DNA from: Pontibacter sp. Tf4
Lineage (GTDB): Bacteria; Bacteroidota; Bacteroidia; Cytophagales; Hymenobacteraceae
Length of the DNA: 64,000 nucleotides
Assembly: GCF_014212495.1 (NCBI RefSeq)
Contig: NZ_JACKZC010000013.1
Coordinates: forward strand, 1-64,000
Direction: 5' to 3'
A program made the translations under genes and the position numbers. The notes under the pieces are model-generated. The model saw nothing but the letters and a program-made list of their open reading frames with translations. It was not told the origin of the DNA and searched no databases. Below, in pieces: positions 50,544 through 60,398 of this stretch; position 1 is the first letter of the stretch; every line of letters starts with the position of its first letter.

Positions 50544-51442
50544 ACCTTACCAATCTTACAGGCTGATAGGCAAAACTACAAAAGATCCCGCCCTGAATAC
50601 TTATTCCGTATTCTACTGTCTCCACTAGAAGAGAAAGGTTGTCTTGATGATGTCCCAAGCAACGAAAGTAAACATAGAGCTCCCAAGAAGAGAAACGACA
50701 TATTCATAGAGCAAATAGCATTGGTAGCACGTTCTTCTCAATACCATAGCAGATGCGGAGTTAAATAATACACAGAGGTAGCAGATTAGGAGCGTTACAG
50801 CAGGTACAGGATTGTAGTCACTTCCAGGTGAAATGCTACCTATCTAAAAGTCACTTAAGCTAATACTAATAGCTAAAATATGTAAAAAATAGTGCATGAA
50901 TATGTAAAACATATGGGTGCGCCGAAGTGTATAATCAAACACATTTTCGTAAGATTTAGCTAAATATAAAAAAAGTGACTTGATACTAATTATAGTAGCG
51001 TTTACAGCAGATGGTGATAATCTCGCACTTTTAAGCTGTCCCATACACAGTATTGGCAGAATAGAGAAGGGTATGATCACTGGTGGATGGGGCAGCTCTA
51101 AGACAAAAGTGCGGATGCGATCTCCTCCAGACCAAAAAGAATAGCAATGAAGTTATTTTTAAAGATGATGACTGATCTTTTAATAAATTCTCAATCCTTC
51201 CATTATAGGCGTCCAGGAAGAGGTTAAACTACTTCTTACACCTGTTAACTAACAGACTCTAAACGTTCCCCCTGCGCTACAGGAGGTACCTACTGAAGAT
51301 GTTTATCTCATTATAGTTTCAGTTGACCTTTCTCTGGCCACGACCACCCGGAAAAGGCAGGCAGGGAATACACCCTGAATTTTTTATTTCCTTCGGTGGT
51401 AAGCTCTACTTATTAAATTCTTTACATTTCATCCCGATTATA
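50544..51442. other. 900-bp intergenic region
   Basis: No gene with family-like features on either strand. A 78-codon minus-strand frame at 50844-51080 is hydrophobic but unsupported. It contains the promoter of the multicopper oxidase. Confidence 0.4.
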
Positions 51443-54085
51443 ATGTATAAACTTTTGATCATATTGCTGTTGCTCGGGATCGCTCCTTCAACTTACGCGC
51501 AGCACGAACAACACAAATCTGCCCAGCAAAAGACTGAAATTTATACCTGTCCGATGCATCCGGAGGTACAAAGCTCCAAGCCTGGCAAATGTCCCAAATG
51601 CGGCATGACGCTGGTAAAGCAGAAACCAAAAGCCCCGGCTAAACAACAGCAGCCCCCGCAGAAAAAAGCAAACCAAGCCAAACCTGCAACACCGGCTAAG
51701 AAACCTGCGCAGCAGAAGCAAGCGCAGCCGACTCAGAAGAAAGCTCAACCTGCTCATAAACATGCACAGCCTACTCAAGAAAAAACGGAAACACCTGTAC
51801 AGAACCCACAAGAAAAAGAAAAGTCTATCCATAGAGCAGGGCATAAGCCGGAGAGCCCGGGGCCAACATATAAACCGCGTACCGTGCGCTACGATCTTTA
51901 TGTACGGGATACCCTTGTAAACTTTACCGGCAAAACTAGAAGAGCGGTGGCTATAAACGGCAGCATTCCGGCACCTGCTTTAACCTTTACCCAGGGCGAT
52001 ACAGCCGAGATCTATGTGCACAATGAAATGGATGTAGAAACTTCTATCCATTGGCACGGCGTGTTTCTGCCAAACCGCTTTGACGGGGTACCCTGGCTTA
52101 CCCAAAAACCGATCAAGCCCCACTCCACTTACCTGTACAAGTTTCCGATCATACAGAACGGTACCTACTGGTACCATAGCCATAGCGGGTTCCAGGAACA
52201 GAGTGGGATGTACGGAGCCCTAATCTTTAACAAAGTAGATGAACCGGACATGCCCGCTATCCCGATCGTGCTCAGCGACTGGACCGATATGAATCCCAAA
52301 GAGGTTTACCGGTCATTGCGCAGCGCCAACGATTGGTTTGCCATTCAGAAAGGTGCTACACAGAGCTATGCAGAGGCTATAAAGAAAGGCCATTTTGGCA
52401 CCAAACTTAAAAATGAATGGAAACGGATGACGGCCATGGACGTGAGCGATGTGGCCTACGAGAAGTTTTTAACCAATGGGCAGGATATGGCGGAGCAAAC
52501 CCATTTTACAGCCGGAGATGTCGTAAAGCTCAGGGTAGTGAATGGCGGCGCCTCCACCTATTTCTGGCTGACGTATTCCGGTAGTAAGATTACGGTGGTT
52601 GGCAACGATGGCAACGATGTAGAGCCCGTGGAAGTGGACCGCCTGATTATCGCGCCTGCAGAAACCTATGATCTGCTGGTAACTATACCTGACAACATGC
52701 AATACGAGTTCCTGGCGACTGCCGAAGACCGCACCAATACCACCTCGCTGTGGCTGGGCAGGGGCATGAAAATGAAGGCACAGAGGTTGGGCAAGCTCAA
52801 ATATTTCGAGGGTATGAAGATGATGAACGACATGATGAAAATGAACGGGGACATGGAACCGATGGGCATGGAAATGAGCAACCAGCAGATGGACATGAAC
52901 AGCGTGATGTATCCGGAATCCGCAGAGGAGGACCACAGCATGCACGAAGAAAAATCCACTGCACCCGCTATCGACAGCAGTATGAAAATAAAGCAGAAAG
53001 AAGCGGACACCACCTCACACCAGGGCCATAACATGCCGGGGCACGACATGCAGAACATGGGTGGAAGCAATGGTGAGATAGTAACCCTGAATTATGGCAT
53101 GTTGCGTGCTCCTGAAAAAACGACCCTTAAACCCGGTCCTGAAAAAGTATTGCGTTTTGAGCTAACCGGTAACATGAACCGCTATGTCTGGACTCTTGAC
53201 AACAAGACAGTTTCGGAGTCAGATAAGATCCTGATCAAAAAGGGGGAAAACGTGAAAGTTATCATGTTTAACAACTCCATGATGCGCCACCCGATGCACC
53301 TGCATGGGCACGATTTCAGGGTGCTCAATAAGCAGGGGGAGAATGCGCCCCTCAAGAATGTAGTTGACATTTTGCCAATGGAAACCGATACGATAGAATT
53401 TGCAGCTTCGGAGAGTGGCGACTGGTTTTTCCATTGCCACATTCTCTACCACATGATGGCCGGCATGGGCCGGGTGTTTACCTACCAGAACTCCCCGCCT
53501 AACCCGGAGCTTCCGGACCAGAAGCTAGCCTGGAAAAGGTTAAATAAGGAAGAGAAGATGTTTTTGCCTTCAGGGATGGTAGGGTTGGAAAGCAACGGCA
53601 GCGACGGAGAATTTATACTAGCCAACTCTCGTTACCAGCTTTCCACCGAGTGGCGTATCGGTTTTAAGAAGGCGTATGGCATTGAGAGCGAGACCTACTT
53701 TGGCCGTTATTTCGGTAAAATGCAGTGGCTGTTCCCGTTTATAGGGTTTGACTATCACTACAATAGTGTGAAGAATGAGCCGGAGGAAACGTTGCTGGGC
53801 CAGACAAGCAATCAGAACAACCGGAAAGCTTTTGTAGCCGGTGTGCAGTATACTTTGCCAATGTTATTTCTGGCAGAAGCCAGAGCTGATAGTGAAGGTA
53901 AGTTTCGATTTCAGTTACGCCGGGAGGATATTCCGCTTACAAGTCGCTTGCGCCTGAACCTGATGGGCAACACCGATAAAGAGTACATGGCCGGCCTGCG
54001 ATACGTGGTAACCAAGTATGTTTCGCTTTCCACGCATTACGACAGCGACATGAAGTATGGTGCTGGACTTACTTTTGTTTATTAA
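51443..54085 (+). CDS. CopA-type multicopper oxidase with metal-binding and CopB-like domains
   Basis: 880 residues from ATG 51443, the first start that gives a signal peptide (MYKLLIILLLLGIAPSTYAQ). Order: heavy-metal-binding domain (YTCPMHPEVQSSKPGKCPKCGM), a Lys/Pro/Gln-rich repeat linker, cupredoxin domains with copper ligands (HWHGVFLPNRFD, WYHSHSGFQEQSGMYGALIF, HPMHLHGHDFRVL, GDWFFHCHILYHMMAGMGR), a Met/His-rich insert (MKMMNDMMKMNGDMEPMGME) and a C-terminal CopB-like outer-membrane barrel segment (YFGRYFGKMQWLFPFIGFDY). It oxidises Cu(I) to Cu(II) in the periplasm and may bind copper in the insert. Confidence 0.9.
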   Translation: MYKLLIILLLLGIAPSTYAQHEQHKSAQQKTEIYTCPMHPEVQSSKPGKCPKCGMTLVKQKPKAPAKQQQPPQKKANQAKPATPAKKPAQQKQAQPTQKKAQPAHKHAQPTQEKTETPVQNPQEKEKSIHRAGHKPESPGPTYKPRTVRYDLYVRDTLVNFTGKTRRAVAINGSIPAPALTFTQGDTAEIYVHNEMDVETSIHWHGVFLPNRFDGVPWLTQKPIKPHSTYLYKFPIIQNGTYWYHSHSGFQEQSGMYGALIFNKVDEPDMPAIPIVLSDWTDMNPKEVYRSLRSANDWFAIQKGATQSYAEAIKKGHFGTKLKNEWKRMTAMDVSDVAYEKFLTNGQDMAEQTHFTAGDVVKLRVVNGGASTYFWLTYSGSKITVVGNDGNDVEPVEVDRLIIAPAETYDLLVTIPDNMQYEFLATAEDRTNTTSLWLGRGMKMKAQRLGKLKYFEGMKMMNDMMKMNGDMEPMGMEMSNQQMDMNSVMYPESAEEDHSMHEEKSTAPAIDSSMKIKQKEADTTSHQGHNMPGHDMQNMGGSNGEIVTLNYGMLRAPEKTTLKPGPEKVLRFELTGNMNRYVWTLDNKTVSESDKILIKKGENVKVIMFNNSMMRHPMHLHGHDFRVLNKQGENAPLKNVVDILPMETDTIEFAASESGDWFFHCHILYHMMAGMGRVFTYQNSPPNPELPDQKLAWKRLNKEEKMFLPSGMVGLESNGSDGEFILANSRYQLSTEWRIGFKKAYGIESETYFGRYFGKMQWLFPFIGFDYHYNSVKNEPEETLLGQTSNQNNRKAFVAGVQYTLPMLFLAEARADSEGKFRFQLRREDIPLTSRLRLNLMGNTDKEYMAGLRYVVTKYVSLSTHYDSDMKYGAGLTFVY

Positions 54086-54151
54086 ACATCTAAAGATAAA
54101 TCTTACTTCGTTTAATCAGAAGCAGATCCTGTTTCAGAAAATAAAAACTCC

Positions 54152-54454
54152 ATGATAAGTTTTGTTTGGCACCTAGTGCTACACCTGCTAGTGCCCATAC
54201 TGGTTGCTTGGCTTTTCTTTCGCACTAATTTTAGACGAGCTTCGCTCATTATGTTTTCTGCTATCTTAATTGATTTGGACCATCTTTTGGCTGATCCCAT
54301 TGTAGATCCCACACGGTGCAGTGTAGGGTTTCACCTGTTACATAGCTACTGGTTGATACCTGTTTATGTGCTACTTTGCTTTTGGCCGAAGTCCAGGCTT
54401 TTGGGCCTCGGTCTTGTTATCCATATTGTGCTTGATTGGCTCGAATGTCTTTAA
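54152..54454 (+). CDS. DUF6122 membrane protein
   Basis: 100 residues, about three helices, with HLVLHLLVPILVAWLFF, ILIDLDHLLADPIVDPTRCS and GFHLLHSYWLIPVYVLLCFW, the DUF6122 pattern with conserved His and Asp residues like a small metal-dependent hydrolase membrane domain. 66 bp after the multicopper oxidase. Function unknown. Confidence 0.8.
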   Translation: MISFVWHLVLHLLVPILVAWLFFRTNFRRASLIMFSAILIDLDHLLADPIVDPTRCSVGFHLLHSYWLIPVYVLLCFWPKSRLLGLGLVIHIVLDWLECL

Positions 54455-54691
54455 CCACCTTGCTGAACAATAAATTAAATAGTAAATTCAAAAAGGACAA
54501 AATGGCATGATCAGCCATAAAACAACCTGTTTCCTGCATCCGGGGCTACACTTAAGGAAAGGGGTGAGCTACTTAAGGATAAGGATCTACCAAGTGATAG
54601 AAAGTGGGCAGGCATGAGTAAAAAGTGTGAAGTCTTCGAAAAGAAGTAAGCCTCAAAGACCTCACACCACTTCATACATTTAGTTAAAGCA

Positions 54692-55363
54692 TTATTTAGG
54701 CTGTTCTTGCAGCCAGGCTTCCAGCTCTTTGATTTCCTTTGACTGTTGATCCATTGTTTTCTGCGCCTCTTGCTTGAGTTGTTGGTCTTTGCCCATGCTG
54801 AGATACGCTTTCGTCATGTCGAGCCCCATTTGATGGTGCTGGATCATCATCTGTGCAAATGATTGATCCGTGTTCCTAGCGCTCCTATCGTCCTGGTGCA
54901 TCTCTCCCATCATGTTTTGCATCGCATGCACCATTTTCATAGTTGTAGCAGTATCTCCGGAAGTAGGCTTGTGCTGGTTTATAAATGCCTGCAGTTCATT
55001 CATTTCTTTTGACTGTTGATCCACTGTTTTCTGTGCCATTTCTTTCATTTGGCTATCAGTGCCGTTAGCCAGCTCTTCCTCAGCCATCTCAACAGCCCCT
55101 TTATGGTGCACTTCCATCAACAGTGCAAAATCATAATCGGGATCACCTGTCATCTTACCAGTCATGTCCTGCATTTGCTGCATGTTCTGATGCATAAGAT
55201 CCAGCATGCTACCTGGCGCCATGTCGGTATCCATGGCAGCTTCTGAAGTTTCACCCGTTGTCACTTCAGTAGTAGTAGTCTCCTCTGTTGTGCTTTCCCC
55301 TCCACCACATGCTGCTATAAACAGGAAGGCCCCTACCATAAGCAGGGTCGTTTCATTCTCCAT
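54692..55363 (-). CDS. DUF305 double-domain lipoprotein with MITE-rewritten signal peptide
   Basis: 223 residues with two DUF305 four-helix units (DYDFALLMEVHHKGAVEMAE, QSFAQMMIQHHQMGLDMTKA), each with HH and Met-rich helices that bind copper in related proteins. The present start (ATG 55363) lies inside an inserted 163-bp MITE, giving MENETTLLMVGAFLFIAACG, a lipobox but an acidic instead of basic N-terminus. Removing the MITE and one target duplication restores MKKHVTQISFIPLMVGAFLF from ATG 55551 in the same frame. So secretion may be weakened or altered. Confidence 0.82.
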   Translation of the reverse strand: MENETTLLMVGAFLFIAACGGGESTTEETTTTEVTTGETSEAAMDTDMAPGSMLDLMHQNMQQMQDMTGKMTGDPDYDFALLMEVHHKGAVEMAEEELANGTDSQMKEMAQKTVDQQSKEMNELQAFINQHKPTSGDTATTMKMVHAMQNMMGEMHQDDRSARNTDQSFAQMMIQHHQMGLDMTKAYLSMGKDQQLKQEAQKTMDQQSKEIKELEAWLQEQPK

Positions 55364-55505
55364 TTGCTGGCGCGGATCTGCGATCCGTGACTTGCTTATA
55401 AAGTCGGATTTGCAATCCGACTGGGCCAGAGGCCCAACTATAGTCCGACACGAGCGAGGACGCTCGCGCCATGGTAACTTAATTTATGAGAATGAAACGG
55501 CCCTG
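55343..55505. mobile_element. MITE with 18-bp terminal inverted repeats and 10-bp target duplication
   Basis: TIRs CAGGGTCGTTTCATTCTC (55343-55360) and GAGAATGAAACGGCCCTG (55488-55505), one mismatch. Direct duplication CTACCATAAG on both flanks (55333-55342 and 55506-55515). The interior is four consecutive hairpins: CGGATC/GATCCG, GTCGGATT/AATCCGAC, TGGGCC/GGCCCA and CGAGCG/CGCTCG. No coding capacity, so it must be mobilised in trans. Confidence 0.9.
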
Positions 55506-55629
55506 CTACCATAAGGGGTATAAAGGAGATTTGTGTTACGTGTTTTTTCATAGTCTTCAGTTTATTAAGTTAAGTTAAATGTATACGGTTTGATCTTCAG
55601 GCTGTTGAAAATGGAATAAAGCGTTGGTA

Positions 55630-57732
55630 CTATTTTATTTGCCTTCGTAACAGCTGGGCGTTAATAGCAACAATGACGGTACTCAGGCTCATCAACGCAG
55701 CACCCACCGCCGGCGAGATCATAATGCCTTGCTCATAAAGCACACCTGCGGCCAATGGCAATGCGACCACATTGTAACCGGTGGCCCAGGCCAGGTTTTG
55801 AATCATCTTGCGGTAAGTTGCTTTGCCAAAAAGGATCAGCGAAGCTATATCCTGCGGATTGCTGTTAACGAGTATAATATCGGCTGTTTCAGCGGCTACA
55901 TCGGTTCCTGAGCCAACGGCAATGCCTACATCAGCCTGTGCCAGGGCTGGGGCGTCGTTTACACCGTCACCCGTCATGGCCACAAACTCACCTTTAGCCT
56001 GCAGTTCTTTTACCTTTTCCTGTTTTTGGTGCGGCAATACGTTGGCCAGGTAACCATCCATCTTTAGTTTGTCACTGACACTTTTCGCGACCCGCTCGTT
56101 ATCACCCGTCAATAGTAAATTCTTGATGCCATTAGCCTTCAGGATGCGGATGGCTTCTGCTGATTCTTCCCGTATCTGGTCGCGCATGGAAATGTACCCC
56201 ACCGGCTGCCCGTTTAGCAGGACATAAACAACAGTTTCAACACCTTCTTCCGCCTGACTGGCAGGTATCTGGATGTTGAACTCTTTGATGTAGTTAGGGC
56301 CTACTACTTTCACCTCTTTGCCTTCTACCATGCCTTCCAGTCCTTTGCCGGGCAGGTAGGTAAATGTTTCGGAAGGGGGCACCGTGATTCCTTCTTCTTT
56401 GACTTTGCGCAGTATGCCCTGCGAGATAAAATGCTCGGAGTTCTGCTCCACCCCAGCTGCTAAACGCAGCATTTCTCGTGGATCTATGTCGTGGCTAAAC
56501 ATGACAACCGAGGCAATCTCATGAGAGCCTTGCGTAAGCGTACCCGTCTTATCAAAGATGATGGTGGTAATTTTGCGGGAATTTTCGAAAGCGGTACGGT
56601 TGCGGATAAGCAGGCCGTTATTAGCAGAAACAGCGGTTGAAATAGCCACAACCAAAGGCACTGCTAATCCTAGGGCATGTGGACAGGAGATAACCATAAC
56701 GGTCACCATCCGCTCCAGCGCAAAAGCCAAATCCTGACCCAGTAGAAGCCAAACGGCAAACGTGCCAAAGCCAGCGATCAGCGCCACATAGGTCAGCCAT
56801 TTTGCTGCACGGTCAGCCAGGCGCTGGGTCTCCGATTTTGTCTTTTGTGCTTCCTGCACCAGGGTGATTACTTTATTCAGGTAACTATCCTTTCCTGTAC
56901 TTGCCACCCGCACCTGCAGCGAACCGTTGCCGTTGATCGAGCCGCCAATCACCGCATCCCCCTGTGCTTTTTTAACGGGCTTACTTTCACCCGTTAGCAT
57001 GCTTTCGTTCAGGTAGCTTTCGCCCTTCTCTACCGCCCCATCAGCAGGAACTTTCTCGCCGGGTTTAACCAGGATCAGATCCCCTTTTTTCAAGTCTTCA
57101 AGTGGCACCAAAACAGTTTCCCCATTCTGGATCAGCATGGCTTCAGCAGGCATCATGCTTACGAGCAACTCCAGGGCTTTAGAGGCGCCCAGTACTGATT
57201 TCATCTCGATCCAGTGCCCGAGCAGCATGATCACAATCAAGGTGGCGAGCTCCCAAAAGAAGTCCATTCCCTCCAAGCCAAATACAATAGCTGTACTATA
57301 GAGGTAAGCGACCGTGATGGCCACGCCGATCAGGGTCATCATGCCTGGGGCACCTTTTTTCAGCTCTTCTACAAGGCCAGTTAGGAAAGGCCAGCCGCCA
57401 TAAAAGTAGATGATGGAAGAGAGCACAAAAGCCAGGTACATGCTATAAGGTATAGCTACCGAAAAGCCCAGGATGTGCTGCACCATTGGGCTCAGGATAA
57501 TCACGGGTACAGACAATGCAAGCGATACCCAGAACCGCTTTTTGAAGTCATCAATCATCATGCGGTGATGATCGTGCCCATGCGAGCCGTGGGGCGGATG
57601 GCCGGTCGTGTCTTTATGCATGGCATGTTCGTGGCCATGCAGGGTCTTCTCTTCCAGTCGTTCAGTCAGCTGGTCTTTCTGATGCTTTGCTGCTGGATGT
57701 TCCCCTTTGTGAGGGTGATGTGCGTGGTCCAT
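55630..57732 (-). CDS. P1B-type copper-translocating ATPase, CPH class (CopB-like)
   Basis: 700 residues. His-rich cytoplasmic N-terminus ([34 protein letters not shown]), A-domain TGES, membrane site CPH (350-352), phosphorylation DKTGT (D394), [23 protein letters not shown] ATPases of this type export Cu(II)/Cu(I) or Ag. It contains SEHF where many have SEHP. Start taken at 57732. Convergent with nothing downstream except the MITE-bearing DUF305 gene. Confidence 0.92.
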   Translation of the reverse strand: MDHAHHPHKGEHPAAKHQKDQLTERLEEKTLHGHEHAMHKDTTGHPPHGSHGHDHHRMMIDDFKKRFWVSLALSVPVIILSPMVQHILGFSVAIPYSMYLAFVLSSIIYFYGGWPFLTGLVEELKKGAPGMMTLIGVAITVAYLYSTAIVFGLEGMDFFWELATLIVIMLLGHWIEMKSVLGASKALELLVSMMPAEAMLIQNGETVLVPLEDLKKGDLILVKPGEKVPADGAVEKGESYLNESMLTGESKPVKKAQGDAVIGGSINGNGSLQVRVASTGKDSYLNKVITLVQEAQKTKSETQRLADRAAKWLTYVALIAGFGTFAVWLLLGQDLAFALERMVTVMVISCPHALGLAVPLVVAISTAVSANNGLLIRNRTAFENSRKITTIIFDKTGTLTQGSHEIASVVMFSHDIDPREMLRLAAGVEQNSEHFISQGILRKVKEEGITVPPSETFTYLPGKGLEGMVEGKEVKVVGPNYIKEFNIQIPASQAEEGVETVVYVLLNGQPVGYISMRDQIREESAEAIRILKANGIKNLLLTGDNERVAKSVSDKLKMDGYLANVLPHQKQEKVKELQAKGEFVAMTGDGVNDAPALAQADVGIAVGSGTDVAAETADIILVNSNPQDIASLILFGKATYRKMIQNLAWATGYNVVALPLAAGVLYEQGIMISPAVGAALMSLSTVIVAINAQLLRRQIK

Positions 57733-58107
57733 ATGTTATTCTCTTTACATATCCTGAGGCAGAGGGCTACCCTATCATTTTCACTTTCACACTTTTACGG
57801 ATGTTGTTCCATTTACAAGTACTTTTTTGACGGGTAAGCCTCTCAGGTATTTATACTCCAATCTTTTAATCTTATAAAACATGCAGCACTAAGATACAAT
57901 AAAGAAAGGTGAATACGCCGGCTTTACATGTTCTAAAGAGACCTGGTAGCGCTCGCTGCTTTAATGTACAGGAAGGTAATCTTCACCTGAATTAAACTGT
58001 ATTTTATACTTCTTTTGTATCCTTACTACTCCCCGATCACCTGATTGCTTTACAATATAGAGAACTGATGTGTTTTATAGATTCATTGAATAAACTTACA
58101 TATATCT
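57733..58107. other. intergenic, promoter region of the Cu ATPase
   Basis: No gene or strong hairpin recognised. The promoter for the minus-strand ATPase should lie here. Confidence 0.35.
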
Positions 58108-58695
58108 TCATAGGAGATTATCAATGGAATTACGCTGGTGGAAGTCGTCCTTTTTATATTGGAGGAGAGTAAACCCAGTGACATCTTTAAACTGGCTTGA
58201 GAGGTGCTGCAGGCTTTTATAGCCCAGGCACGTTGCAATCTCTGCCTTTGATAATTCATCATAGGAGAGAAGCTCTTTGGCACGCTCTATCTTTTGTAGC
58301 ACGACAAACCTGCTTAAAGCAACTCCCTCAGATGCCTTAAAGGCAGTACTGATCGTAGAATAATCCTTGCCTAGCTTGTAAGCTAAATAGGTAGAAACAT
58401 TAGTAGCTAGCGTAGCTATTTTCTCTGACCGGATCAGATCTATCACGGCTATCTTGATACTTTCTACCAGGTCTTTTTGCTTGTCACAGATCAGCTCAAA
58501 TCCCAAGCTGACCAGCGCAGCCTCTAGGGTCGCAATGTTTAGGCCTTGTGATGCCTCCACTGTTGCGGATCCGAGTACAACTTCGAGCACACGCAGGTCT
58601 AGCTTTTCCAGCTCATGCTGTACGGCTGTGATGCAACGGGGGCATACCATATTCTTTATACGAAGCACCTGTTGGTGCGAACTCTCTTCATGCAT
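58108..58695 (-). CDS. HMA-like domain fused to AraC-type regulator
   Basis: 195 residues from ATG 58695. The frame extends to 58839, but those residues lack similarity. N-terminal HMA-like domain with VLRIKNMVCPRCITAVQHEL (CxxC), then an AraC helix-turn-helix pair (VVLQKIERAKELLSYDELSK, AEIATCLGYKSLQHLSSQFK, VTGFTLLQYKK). A direct metal-sensing transcription factor, probably for copper. It lies between the Cu ATPase and a His-rich secreted protein, all on the minus strand. Confidence 0.82.
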   Translation of the reverse strand: MHEESSHQQVLRIKNMVCPRCITAVQHELEKLDLRVLEVVLGSATVEASQGLNIATLEAALVSLGFELICDKQKDLVESIKIAVIDLIRSEKIATLATNVSTYLAYKLGKDYSTISTAFKASEGVALSRFVVLQKIERAKELLSYDELSKAEIATCLGYKSLQHLSSQFKDVTGFTLLQYKKDDFHQRNSIDNLL

Positions 58696-58887
58696 CCTTA
58701 GGAAATGATGCCTGCGCTTCCAAAAGGACTGAATAGACCTGGAATTGCAGAAGTGAATGATACAGTAACTGGTTAGACGCCTGCCAACTCCCACTAAGAT
58801 GGGTAAGTCTAGGCGCACAAAGCCGCCTGCCTCAGACACGTTAGCGCATGGCTATCGCCTGAAGCAGGTGTAAGACTGCATGTTCAA

Positions 58888-59361
58888 TCAAATCGTAAGA
58901 GAGTGCAGAAAGATCCTGATGTCCGGAATCTTGGGGACTGGGTCGTCTGGAGGGACAGGAGATACTTCAAAAGCAAAGCGGCTCAGCGTACCTGTAAGGA
59001 TAGCTTGGTAAAAAACATTGGAGCTGACGAAGGGGGCTTTATCAAGCGAAGGCAAGTACGCTGCCGTAGATGCCTTAACGAACGGAGCATATGCTTTCTC
59101 TTCACAGCAGTCGGCATCGTCAGAGCCTGAGTGAGAATGATCTGACTGCGCATGAGTGTGCTCCTCTGCATGCTTGTGAGCAGAAGCCTGCGTATCCGGC
59201 GCAGCACTGTGATGGTGCCCTTGTGCAGCGAAAGTAGGCAACAAGCGATCTGCCAGATGCGGCAGGTTGCACGCCAACTGGATAAGGTATAGGTTTAGGA
59301 ACACTGCAATCAGCAGCAGTCCTGGAATACCTCTACGCTTTGCCTTTTTTTTACTGCTCAT
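58888..59361 (-). CDS. His/Cys-rich exported protein
   Basis: 157 residues: a Lys/Arg-rich start, one hydrophobic segment (GLLLIAVFLNLYLIQLACNL), a His-rich stretch (GHHHSAAP, HKHAEEHTHAQSDHSHSG), a DDADCCEE pair and a C-terminal PPDDPVPKIPDIRIFLHSLT. The His and Cys clusters mark a periplasmic metal-binding protein of the kind that accompanies HMA-AraC/Cu operons in Bacteroidota. No catalytic motif. Confidence 0.7.
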   Translation of the reverse strand: MSSKKKAKRRGIPGLLLIAVFLNLYLIQLACNLPHLADRLLPTFAAQGHHHSAAPDTQASAHKHAEEHTHAQSDHSHSGSDDADCCEEKAYAPFVKASTAAYLPSLDKAPFVSSNVFYQAILTGTLSRFAFEVSPVPPDDPVPKIPDIRIFLHSLTI

Positions 59362-59805
59362 AAGCCTAAAGCACAGTTTAGGATTTATTTATATGTAAAG
59401 ATAGCAAGAAATAGTGCATGCGAAAAGAGCCATTGCTATCTAGCCCTTGCCGCTAAGCCTAGGTCTTCAAATTCATCGGTAACACGCATCAGGATGGTTC
59501 TAGTAAGGTTAGGGTCCCGTGTAAAGCATAACAGGCCAGATTTTTCAATACCTTCCTACTTGTCATATGCAATTACATACGCAAAAAGAGGTATGAACAG
59601 GTGCTAAAGGCTATTTAATCTTTTGTATTGAAGCGCGCTAGGCTAGGAGAGTTATCAAAGTCGAGCTGGGGTACAAAAGCTTTTAAGATTGTCTAATAGG
59701 CACTCGAACAAGCTTTTTAAATAAATGCTACTATTTACTCCATGCCAGTACGTCATAAATATATAAGTTTCATCCATAAATCTATAAAACTCCCCTACTA
59801 GCGAA
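59362..59805. other. intergenic, nothing identified
   Basis: No gene or hairpin between the divergent His-rich protein and Cu-storage gene, apart from the dyad at 59806. Confidence 0.35.
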
Positions 59806-59822
59806 TAGGTAAACATTACCTA
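59806..59822. promoter_or_regulatory. dyad TAGGTAA-ACA-TTACCTA upstream of the Cu-storage gene
   Basis: Perfect 7-bp arms with a 3-bp spacer, 24 bp before the ATG. Candidate operator for copper control. Confidence 0.5.
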
Positions 59823-59846
59823 AACCTAACTACTAAAACATACACT

Positions 59847-60161
59847 ATGAATAAAGACTTGATAAGAATACTGGCCGAATGTGCTGCAGCTTGTAACCAT
59901 TGTGCCGTTTCCTGTTTACAGGAAGATGATGTAAAAATGATGGAGCGCTGCATTCGGCTTGATTTAGATTGTGCGGCCATTTGTAAGGTGGCACTAGATT
60001 ATGTTTCCCGCGACTCTACGTTAGCTAGGGAAGTGCTAGACTTATGTGCCAGGGTGTGTCGGGAATGCGGGGAAGAGTGTGCCAAGCATACCCATATGGA
60101 ACATTGCCAGCTGTGTGCCGAAGCTTGCCGGCGTTGTGAGCAAGCCTGCCAGCAGAGATGA
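59847..60161 (+). CDS. four-helix-bundle Cys-rich copper-storage protein (Csp/DUF326)
   Basis: 104 residues with no signal peptide. Cysteines recur on helix faces (ECAAACNHCAVSCLQEDD, CIRLDLDCAAICKVALDY, DLCARVCRECGEECAKHTHM, CQLCAEACRRCEQACQQ), the pattern of Csp3-type cytosolic copper-storage proteins, which hold many Cu(I) ions. Separate from the minus-strand genes on both sides. Confidence 0.88.
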   Translation: MNKDLIRILAECAAACNHCAVSCLQEDDVKMMERCIRLDLDCAAICKVALDYVSRDSTLAREVLDLCARVCRECGEECAKHTHMEHCQLCAEACRRCEQACQQR

Positions 60162-60258
60162 CCATGCAAAATACCAAACGCCGTGATTGTTCAAGTAGAA
60201 TCATCAGAGTGTTCTGCTTTACAGTGCCTGCTAATTTTCTAATACTGTACTTCTAACT

Positions 60259-60316
60259 CCCATAGATGAGAAAGCCCGGCTGACGACAACGTCAGCCGGG
60301 CTTTCTCATCTATGGG
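60259..60316. terminator. bidirectional terminator, perfect 27-bp stem
   Basis: Left arm 60259-60285, right arm 60290-60316, four-base loop. Core AAAGCCCGGCTGACG. Lies between the convergent Csp gene and the gene at 60399. Confidence 0.85.
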
Positions 60317-60398
60317 GATCTAAAGGTTTACTTTTTCTCTGATTGATACGTTGCCAAGCAGCCACCTATCAGTCGGGTTTACTTAAGGATGCAATCAA

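Noticed and set aside
55363..55551. Sequencing frameshift as the cause of the odd DUF305 start
   Set aside because: A full MITE with TIRs and a perfect 10-bp duplication explains the changed start.
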